A stretch of DNA of 46,197 nt from a bacterium (lineage in GTDB: Bacteria > Pseudomonadota > Alphaproteobacteria > Ferrovibrionales > Ferrovibrionaceae). This document shows, piece by piece, positions 1 through 6,259 of this stretch. Position 1 is the stretch's first letter. Each line of letters opens with the position of its first letter. A program made the translations under genes and the position numbers. Location: the NCBI GenBank assembly GCA_022844005.1, contig JALHMN010000015.1, forward strand, positions 1-46,197. The letters run 5' to 3'. Below the pieces are notes generated by a model, which had not been told where the DNA came from, did no database searches, and saw only the letters and a program-made list of their open reading frames with translations.

Positions 1-306
1 GCGGCGGCGCGCTGCCGCAGCTGGGGCGCGGCGGTGACGGCCGAGGTGGCGCGCGGCCGCACGGCCGGTTTTTCCATCCCGCCGATCGAGGGCGTGGACG
101 ACACCACCCCGCCGGCGAGCCGCGAGGAGGCCCAGGCCCGCGTGGTCGAGTGGCTGCGCGTGCTGGAACGCGACGGCCTGTTGCCCCGCATCTTCGCCGA
201 GCGCGTGTTCATCAAGGAACTGGGCCGCATGGGCTTCAGCCGTGCCGACCTCGACCGCCTGCGCGCCATCGACGCCGCGTCGGGAAAGAAGGGAGGCGGG
301 GCATGA
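1..306 (+). CDS. Hypothetical protein, 5' end outside window
   Basis: The reading frame is open from the left edge to a TGA at 304-306, so the true start may lie outside; an internal GTG at 34 would give 90 residues. The C-terminal half is charged and probably helical (VVEWLRVLERDGLLPRI) and ends in a Lys/Gly tail. No family is recognised. Its stop overlaps the ATG of the following zinc-ribbon/HTH gene (ATGA at 303-306), which suggests translational coupling and a shared function. It runs in the same direction as the phage cluster beyond nhaA, but membership of that cluster cannot be shown. Confidence 0.5.
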   Translation, partial: AAARCRSWGAAVTAEVARGRTAGFSIPPIEGVDDTTPPASREEAQARVVEWLRVLERDGLLPRIFAERVFIKELGRMGFSRADLDRLRAIDAASGKKGGGA

Positions 307-872
307 GCGCCGAAACGATGATGGTCCGTCCGGCCTTCACCTGCGGACGCTGCGGCGGGCCGGTGCGGGACGAGGCGGTGCCGGGCTTCGAGGCCTATGT
401 CGAGGGGCTGCGGGTCACGCTGGAGGGCGGGGTCAGCCGCTTCACCTGCCGGGACACGGCCTGCGCCGCCGCCGGCCATGTCGTGGCCGACGAGCAGCAC
501 CTCGCCGCCCGGCTGGCCCAGGCGCGGCTCACGCATCCGCTGAAGCTCGACGGGCCGGAAGGGCGGTTCGTGCGGCGGGTGCTGGACCTGACCCAGGCCG
601 CGCTCGCGGCGAGGCTGGAGATCACCAAGGTGCACCTGTCGAGCTGGGAACGCCGGCAGGTCGCGTTCTCGCCGGCGCTCGAGATGCGCTTCCGCCTCGC
701 CGCCGCGGCGGCGTTGCAGGCGGTGCATCCGGGCTTCACCTTCGACTGGCCGGCGCTGGCCCGGTTGAAGCCGAGGGTGGCGGAGGGGGAAAGGCCCGTC
801 TTCCGTTTCGTCTGGGTGCTGGGCGGATGGCGGCTCACCCCTTCGAGTGCTGCCGAATCAGCGGCCGCCTGA
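303..872 (+). CDS. Zinc-ribbon plus helix-turn-helix protein, MqsA/YgiT-like architecture
   Basis: A 189-residue protein. Start chosen at 303 because this ATG overlaps the upstream stop (ATGA). The N-terminus carries two Cys pairs, C14-x2-C17 and C49-x4-C54, that could bind zinc. Residues about 88-122 form an XRE-like helix-turn-helix (DLTQAALAARLEITKVHLSS, then WERR). A zinc ribbon followed by an HTH is the layout of MqsA/YgiT antitoxins, which are DNA-binding repressors. Here the upstream partner does not look like MqsR, so an antitoxin role is unproven. A phage or host transcription factor is equally possible. It ends 130 bases before the convergent end of nhaA. Confidence 0.65.
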   Translation: MSAETMMVRPAFTCGRCGGPVRDEAVPGFEAYVEGLRVTLEGGVSRFTCRDTACAAAGHVVADEQHLAARLAQARLTHPLKLDGPEGRFVRRVLDLTQAALAARLEITKVHLSSWERRQVAFSPALEMRFRLAAAAALQAVHPGFTFDWPALARLKPRVAEGERPVFRFVWVLGGWRLTPSSAAESAAA

Positions 873-1002
873 GATCCCCGCGGTGCGGAAGGCGACCATT
901 CCGCGGGCGCGGCGCCATGGCCGGCGCCACCCGCGCTGGAACTCCCCGAATTCCGGGAAGCACTCGTCTTCCTGCCCGCTCACCGCTCCAGGCCCGCCGG
1001 TG

Positions 1003-2178
1003 TCAGTCCACTCTCGGGGTGCCGGTCCTCAGCAGCATGTAGCCGGTGACGGCGGCGACGACCGAACCCGTCAGGACGCCCAGCCTGACCGCGACGGCGT
1101 GGGCCTGGTCGTCGAAGGCGAGGCCGCCGATGAACAGGCTCATGGTGAAGCCGATGCCGCAGAGCACGGCGAGGCCCCAGATCTGCCGCTCGCTAACGCC
1201 TTCGGGCATGCGCGCGGCGCCGATCGCGACGGCGAGGCGGATGGACCCCCAGATGCCGAGGGCCTTGCCGAGCACCAGGCCGAGCGCGATTCCGAGCGTC
1301 ACCCGGTCCAAGAGCGCGGCGAAGCCGATGCCGGCGAAGGAGATGCCGGCATTGGCGAAGGCGAAGGCCGGCAGGATCAGGAAGGCGACCCAGGGGTGCA
1401 GCACGTGTTCGAGGAAGCGCGCCGGGGAATGGCCGTCCTCTTCCTTCAGCGGAATCGCGAGCGCGGTGATGACGCCGGCGAGCGTGGCGTGCACGCCCGA
1501 TTTCAGCACGCAGACCCACATGATGGTGCCGACGACCCCGTAGGGGATGATGCTGCGCACCCCGGCGAGGTTGAGGCCGATCAGCACGACCGTGGCGGCG
1601 CCGGCCATGCCGAGCACGCCGACATGCAGATCGGCCGTGTAGAAGACCGCGATGATGACGATGGCACCGAGGTCGTCGATGATGGCGATGGCGGTGAGCA
1701 GCACCTTCAGCACCAGCGGCACCCGGGCGCCCAGCAGGCTCATCACACCGAGCGCGAAGGCGATGTCGGTGGCGGCGGGAATGGCCCAGCCGCGGATGTC
1801 GACGCCGTCGTCCCAGTTGAGCGCGGCATAGATCAGGGCGGGCAGGATCATGCCGCCGATGGCGGCGATGATGGGCAGCGCCGCCGCCCGCAGGTCGGAC
1901 AGCTCGCCCTCGACCAGCTCGCGCTTGATCTCGAGGCCGACCAGGAAGAAGAACACCGCCATCCAAAGATCGTTCAGCCAGAGCAGCATCGGCTTCCTGA
2001 TCTCGAGATCGCCGACGATGACGGCGCCGGGGATATCGAGGAAGGCGCCGTAGAGATGCGACAGCGGCGAATTGGCGAGGATCAGCGCCAGCAGCGCGGC
2101 GGCGGCGAGGATGATGCCGCCCGCCGCTTCGAGCCGGAGAAAATTGCGCATCGCAGTCATTACCGGCATCACGGCCAT
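1003..2178 (-). CDS. nhaA: Na+/H+ antiporter NhaA
   Basis: Inner-membrane antiporter that exchanges two protons for one sodium ion and supports pH and salt homeostasis. The 391-residue protein has about a dozen hydrophobic segments. It keeps the essential acidic residues in ATDIAFALG (D138) and AIIDDLGAI (D168, D169), which match E. coli D133, D163 and D164 with a constant offset of five. I chose the ATG at 2178, which has GAGAGG ten bases upstream. The frame stays open to a TTG at 2268, but that would add 30 residues unlike the family. It is divergent from the phage cluster, with 191 bases between the two starts. Confidence 0.95.
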   Translation of the reverse strand: MAVMPVMTAMRNFLRLEAAGGIILAAAALLALILANSPLSHLYGAFLDIPGAVIVGDLEIRKPMLLWLNDLWMAVFFFLVGLEIKRELVEGELSDLRAAALPIIAAIGGMILPALIYAALNWDDGVDIRGWAIPAATDIAFALGVMSLLGARVPLVLKVLLTAIAIIDDLGAIVIIAVFYTADLHVGVLGMAGAATVVLIGLNLAGVRSIIPYGVVGTIMWVCVLKSGVHATLAGVITALAIPLKEEDGHSPARFLEHVLHPWVAFLILPAFAFANAGISFAGIGFAALLDRVTLGIALGLVLGKALGIWGSIRLAVAIGAARMPEGVSERQIWGLAVLCGIGFTMSLFIGGLAFDDQAHAVAVRLGVLTGSVVAAVTGYMLLRTGTPRVD

Positions 2179-2281
2179 TCCGGGGTGTCCTCTCGTCGCT
2201 GCGTCGTCGTTATTATGTACCGGGGTCGGAGGGAAGGGGTCACCTCCAAAAGTCAAAAATGAATCCAAACGAAAATATCTC

Positions 2282-2310
2282 TTGCGTCTTGGGGCAGAAT
2301 ATGAGATAAT
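2282..2310 (+). promoter_or_regulatory. Sigma-70-like promoter ahead of the terminase gene
   Basis: TTGCGT (2282-2287), a 17-base spacer and GATAAT (2305-2310) fit a housekeeping promoter pointing at the phage cluster. The surrounding stretch is A+T-rich against a GC-rich background. Transcription would start about 50 bases upstream of the terminase ATG at 2370. Seen by eye only; no start-site data. Confidence 0.5.
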
Positions 2311-2326
2311 TTTCTCATAGTGAGAG
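2301..2326. promoter_or_regulatory. Overlapping palindromes at the -10 region, candidate operator
   Basis: ATGAGA at 2301-2306 and TCTCAT at 2313-2318 form an 18-base inverted repeat with one mismatched pair, covering the -10 hexamer. Its right half overlaps a second inverted repeat, CTCA-TAG-TGAG (2314-2324). The TGAGA word therefore occurs three times in alternating orientation. A repressor bound here would block the -10 element. No repressor gene for it is identified in the window. Confidence 0.45.
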
Positions 2327-2369
2327 ATTGCGCTTCGGGGCTACCTCGGCGCGGTCGGGAGGTGACGGG

Positions 2370-3803
2370 ATGCAGCCGGATGATCCAGCGGCGGCCCCGG
2401 ATGCCCCGCCCCAGCTTCTCCCGCCCGGCCTTCCGCCCGGGGCGGCGGCTTTCGTCAGCATGGCCCGGCTGCATCTCTACGATCCGACATCGAAGCAGAT
2501 CGAGTTCCACAGCGCCGGCGCGCTGGCGCGGGAGCGGCTGTTCCTGGCCGGCAACCAGCTGGGCAAGACGACGGCGGGCGCGCTGGAACTGGCCATGCAC
2601 CTGACCGGGGATTATCCGCCCTGGTGGCAGGGGCGGCGATTCCCGGGACCGATCGTCGCCTGGGCGGCCGGCGTGTCGGGCGAGAGCACGCGCGACAATC
2701 CCCAGCGCCTGCTGCTCGGCCGCCCCGGCGCCCCCGGCACCGGCGCCATCCCCCGGGCGGCGATCGGACCGATCGCCTTCGCCCGCGGCATCGCCGGGCT
2801 GGTCGACACGCTGCAGGTGCGCCATCGCCGCGGCGGGCGGTCGCTGCTGTCCTTCAAGACCTATGGCAAGGGCCGTCAGAAATGGGCGGGGGAGACGATC
2901 GATCTGGTCTGGTTCGACGAGGAACCGGGGCTCGACATCTACACCGAGGGGCTGACGCGCACCAACCGCACGCAGGGTCTGGTCTACGCCACGCTGACGC
3001 CGCTGATGGGGCGCACGGCGCTGATCGACCGCTTCCTCGGGTCGAACGATCCCGGCCGGACGGTGGTGCAGTTCGCCCTCGACCAGGCCACGCAATACAC
3101 CCCGGAGGAACGCATGCAGCTGGCATCGGCCTATCCCGAGCATGAGCGGGAGGCGCGGGCTCGCGGCGTGCCGCTGCTGGGCGAGGGGCGCGTCTTCACC
3201 GTCGACGAGGCGTCGATCGCCTATGACGCGGGCGGGCTTTCGCGCCACTGGCGGCGCATCGGCGGCATCGACTTCGGCATCGGCCACCCCACCGCCGCCG
3301 TCTGGATCGCGCATGATCCCGATACCGACTGCGCCTATGTCTTCGATGCCTATCGCGCCGCCGACCGCACCATCGAGGCGCATGCGACGGTGATCCGCGG
3401 CCGGCACGGCGGCGCGGTTCCCTTCGCCTGGCCGAAGGACGGAGCGAAGCGCAGCGAACTGTCCGGGGCGCCGATCGCCGAGGAATATCGCAAGCGCGGC
3501 CTCGCCATGCTGGCGGAACACGCCACGCACGAAGAGGGCGGCGACAGCCTGGGCACCGGCATCCTGCTGATGCAGGAGCGCCTGGTGCAGGGGCGCCTGC
3601 GCGTCGCGCGGCATCTGACGGACTGGTTCGAGGAGTACCGCCTGTATCACCGCAAGGGCGGGCTGGTGGTGGCGGAGCGCGACGACCTCCTGTCGGCGAC
3701 ACGCTATGCGCTGATGATGCTGCGCCGTGCCGCCACGCCGCCAGCCCAGGTCGGCACGCGGCCGCGGCAGACGGACGGCGAATACAACCCCTTCAACTGG
3801 TGA
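2370..3803 (+). CDS. terL: Phage terminase large subunit
   Basis: ATPase-nuclease that packages DNA into the prohead through the portal. The 477-residue protein has a Walker A motif GNQLGKT (61-67), a Walker B LVWFDEE (D183, E184) and an RNase H-like nuclease start GGIDFGIGHP (D301), in the family order. The start at 2370 is supported by GGGAGGTGA a few bases upstream; a longer TTG start at 2328 has no such site. It is the first gene of the podovirus-type cluster. No small terminase subunit is recognised in the window. Confidence 0.93.
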   Translation: MQPDDPAAAPDAPPQLLPPGLPPGAAAFVSMARLHLYDPTSKQIEFHSAGALARERLFLAGNQLGKTTAGALELAMHLTGDYPPWWQGRRFPGPIVAWAAGVSGESTRDNPQRLLLGRPGAPGTGAIPRAAIGPIAFARGIAGLVDTLQVRHRRGGRSLLSFKTYGKGRQKWAGETIDLVWFDEEPGLDIYTEGLTRTNRTQGLVYATLTPLMGRTALIDRFLGSNDPGRTVVQFALDQATQYTPEERMQLASAYPEHEREARARGVPLLGEGRVFTVDEASIAYDAGGLSRHWRRIGGIDFGIGHPTAAVWIAHDPDTDCAYVFDAYRAADRTIEAHATVIRGRHGGAVPFAWPKDGAKRSELSGAPIAEEYRKRGLAMLAEHATHEEGGDSLGTGILLMQERLVQGRLRVARHLTDWFEEYRLYHRKGGLVVAERDDLLSATRYALMMLRRAATPPAQVGTRPRQTDGEYNPFNW

Positions 3804-3812
3804 GCCCGGCGC

Positions 3813-4355
3813 ATGGTGACCCTGCGGCCGCTGTCGAGCGGCGGGCTCATGCATGTCGCGCTCAACATGCGCGATGCCGATGCCGCCGAGATCTTCGCGC
3901 TTCGTTTCGACGACGACCGGGCCCGGATCGCGACCGAAGCCAAGGCCTTCTCGCGCTTCGGCGCGCTCGCTTATGACGGCGCGACACCGGTGGCGGCGAT
4001 CGGCGCCGCGGAGGTGACGCCCGGCTGTTTCGAGATGTGGCTGTTCGCCACCGATGCCTGGCCGGTCGTCGCCCGCGCCGTCGCGCGCCATGCGTTCGGC
4101 AGGCTGATCCCGGCGCTGCTGGCGGCCGGGGGGCGGCGGGGGCAGTGCCTCTCGCTTTCGACCCGCCTGGACGCGCACCGTTTCCTCGAACGGCTCGGCT
4201 TCCTGCGCGAGGGAGAGCTGCGGGCCCGCGGGCGGAACGGCGAGACCTTCTTCCTCTATGCATGGAGGCGATCCGATGTGCTTCTTCCCCTCTCCCCCGT
4301 CCTACACCCCACCGAACGAGGGCCAGTCGGCGGAAGCCGCCCGGCAGGCCGCTGA
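3813..4355 (+). CDS. DUF2833/GNAT-like phage protein
   Basis: A 180-residue protein starting nine bases after the terminase stop. The body looks like an acetyltransferase fold, with the typical ending LERLGFLREGELRARG then TFFLYAWRR. Proteins of this kind (DUF2833, related in part to T7 gp13) occur in podovirus structural clusters, where their role is poorly known. The last 27 residues run out of frame over the start of the next gene and may be non-homologous tail sequence. I recognise the family from pattern only. Confidence 0.7.
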   Translation: MVTLRPLSSGGLMHVALNMRDADAAEIFALRFDDDRARIATEAKAFSRFGALAYDGATPVAAIGAAEVTPGCFEMWLFATDAWPVVARAVARHAFGRLIPALLAAGGRRGQCLSLSTRLDAHRFLERLGFLREGELRARGRNGETFFLYAWRRSDVLLPLSPVLHPTERGPVGGSRPAGR

Positions 4356-4470
4356 TGCCGAGCGTCGCCGCCTGCGGGCGGCGCGGGGGCGGCAGTCGAC
4401 CATCCTGACCGATCCGCTGGGCGGCACCGGCGCCGCGGCGGGCACGCGCAAGACGCTGCTCGGCGAATAG
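4276..4470 (+). CDS. Small podovirus protein starting MCFFP
   Basis: A 64-residue protein with a Pro-rich N-terminus (MCFFPSPPSYTPP), a charged helix rich in Ala, Arg and Glu, and a Gly/Ala tail. ATG at 4276 has GGAGG (4264-4268) seven bases upstream. An in-frame ATG at 4258 lacks this. It overlaps the end of the preceding gene in another frame. Short MC-starting proteins of this sort commonly sit between terminase and portal in podoviruses; function unknown. The second-residue Cys recurs in the gp14-like protein at 14250. Confidence 0.65.
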   Translation: MCFFPSPPSYTPPNEGQSAEAARQAADAERRRLRAARGRQSTILTDPLGGTGAAAGTRKTLLGE

Positions 4471-4500
4471 CCGCCGCTCTCATCTCCCGATCTTCGAACA

Positions 4501-4525
4501 GCCCGCGCGCCTTGGTCGCGCGGGC
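4501..4525. terminator. GC-rich hairpin upstream of the portal gene
   Basis: GCCCGCGCG (4501-4509) pairs perfectly with CGCGCGGGC (4517-4525) around a seven-base loop. No T-run follows, so it is not a classical intrinsic terminator. It may cause partial termination, protect transcript ends or separate expression of the early genes from the portal. A similar hairpin follows the scaffold gene. The rest of 4471-4650 shows no gene. Confidence 0.4.
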
Positions 4526-4650
4526 GCGGGCCTTCCCCTGCGCGGTGCGTGCGGCCCACGGGCTGCGGCGCGGGTTGCCGACCCCTGCTCCCCGCCGTGG
4601 CACGGCCGAGGCGGGGGAAGGCCCGAACCCATTTCCTTGAAAGGCGATCG

Positions 4651-6222
4651 ATGTCCGACCAGAACGCGCTCGAGATCATCCGCCGCCAGGAGCGGCTCGC
4701 CGCCGACCGCGCGCCCTTCGAACGCGAGTGGCGCGAGATCGCCGAATACGTGGCGCCGCTGCGTGCCGGCTTCGAGCCGCGCGCCGATTCCGACCCGGCG
4801 GGGCGCCAGCGCTTCGACGGCACCGCCGGCATGGCGGCGGAGAACCTGGCCGCCGGCCTCTGGGGCGCCATCACCAATTCGGCGACCGCGTGGTTCGCGC
4901 TCCGCCATGCCGAGGAGGAACTGAACGAGGACGCCCAGGCCAAGGCCTGGCTGGAACGGGCGACCGGCATCATGCGCGAGGCCTTCGCCGCCGGCGGCAT
5001 GCGCTTCTACGGCCGGGCGGTCGATCTCTATGCCGATCTCGTCACCTTCGGCACCGGCGTCTTCTACGTGGACGACGCGGATGCCGACGGGCGTCTCTTC
5101 TTCACCTGCCGGCACCTTTCCGAATGCTTCGTCGCCGAGGACGAGCGCGAGGGGATCGACACGGTGCATCGCCGCTTCGACTGGACGGCGCGCCAGGCGG
5201 CGCGACGCTGGGGCGCCGCCCTGCCGCCGCGGCTGATCCGGGCGGCCGAGAAGGAGCCGGAACGGCGCTTTCCTTTCCTGCACGCCGTCATGCCGCGCGA
5301 GGACTACGCGCCCCGGCGGCGCGATGCGAAGGGGCTCTCCTTCGCTTCCGTCTATGTCGATGTCGAAGGCGGCACCGTCATCGCGGAAGGCGGCTATGCC
5401 GAGTTCCCCTACCAGGTGCCGCGCTGGTCGACCCGGGCGCGGCGCGTCTATGGCGACAGCCCGGCGATGCTGGCGCTGGCCGACGCGCGGATGCTGAACG
5501 CGATGTCGAAGACGACGCTGGTGGCGGCGCAGAAGGCCGCCGACCCGCCGCTCCTGGTGCCGGACGAGGCGGCGCTTCGCGGCGTCCGCGTCTCTCCCGG
5601 CGGGATCATCTACGGCGGTGTCGATGCCGATGGCCGGGCGCTGTACCAGCCGCTCGCCTCTGGCGGATCGATCGGCCTCGGCCTCGAGCTCGAGGACCGG
5701 CGCCGGCAGGCGATCCGCGATGCCTTCTATGCCTCGCTGCTCCTGATGGTCCCCGAACCGGGGCGCACGGCGACCGAGGTGCTGGCGCGGCAGGAGGAGA
5801 AGATGACGCTGCTCGCACCGCATCTCGGCCGCGTGCAGAGCGAATTCCTCGACCCGCTGATCGACCGCGTGTTTCGCGCGCTGGCCCGGGCCGGCGCCTT
5901 CCCGCCGATGCCCCGGGTGCTGGCGCAGAGCGGGCGGCTCAAGGTCGACTACGTCTCGCCGCTTGCCCGGGCGCAGCGGGCGGGCGAGGGGAACGCGGTG
6001 ACACGCACGTTGGAGGCGCTGGCGCCGCTCGCCGCCGCCGATCCGGGCGTGTTCGACAATTTCGATGCCGATCAGCTGGCCCGCACGCTCGCCGAAGCCT
6101 TCGGCCTGCCGACGCGCGCGCTCCGACCCATGAAGGCGGTCGAGGCGCTCAGGGCCGAGAAGGCCGCCGCGGCGATGCCCCAGATGCCGGAACTGCCGCT
6201 GCCGCCGCCCGGCGGCTTCTGA
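4651..6222 (+). CDS. Portal (head-to-tail connector) protein, T7 gp8-type
   Basis: A 523-residue protein forming the dodecameric ring through which DNA enters and leaves the capsid. The N-terminus (EIIRRQERLAADRAPFEREW, then YVAP) and the later LARQEEKM region resemble podovirus connector proteins of the T7 gp8 family; length is in the family range. The start at 4651 follows AAAGG; in-frame codons back to 4549 are ignored because they overlap the hairpin region and look non-coding. It sits in the expected place, after terminase and before the capsid genes, although a cargo block intervenes here. Confidence 0.9.
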   Translation: MSDQNALEIIRRQERLAADRAPFEREWREIAEYVAPLRAGFEPRADSDPAGRQRFDGTAGMAAENLAAGLWGAITNSATAWFALRHAEEELNEDAQAKAWLERATGIMREAFAAGGMRFYGRAVDLYADLVTFGTGVFYVDDADADGRLFFTCRHLSECFVAEDEREGIDTVHRRFDWTARQAARRWGAALPPRLIRAAEKEPERRFPFLHAVMPREDYAPRRRDAKGLSFASVYVDVEGGTVIAEGGYAEFPYQVPRWSTRARRVYGDSPAMLALADARMLNAMSKTTLVAAQKAADPPLLVPDEAALRGVRVSPGGIIYGGVDADGRALYQPLASGGSIGLGLELEDRRRQAIRDAFYASLLLMVPEPGRTATEVLARQEEKMTLLAPHLGRVQSEFLDPLIDRVFRALARAGAFPPMPRVLAQSGRLKVDYVSPLARAQRAGEGNAVTRTLEALAPLAAADPGVFDNFDADQLARTLAEAFGLPTRALRPMKAVEALRAEKAAAAMPQMPELPLPPPGGF

Positions 6223-6259
6223 CGCGCGACCCTCAACGACCCTGCCTGGAGGTTCCCCC

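Noticed and set aside
847-2262. A 471-codon forward frame opposite nhaA
   Set aside because: Extremely Asp/Glu/Gly/His-rich, as expected for the complement of a hydrophobic membrane-protein gene. NhaA motifs on the other strand are decisive.
2253-4178. A 641-codon reverse open frame over the terminase gene
   Set aside because: Antisense to a clear terminase with all motifs. Its translation is Arg/Pro/Gly-rich and shows no domain; high GC makes such frames common here.
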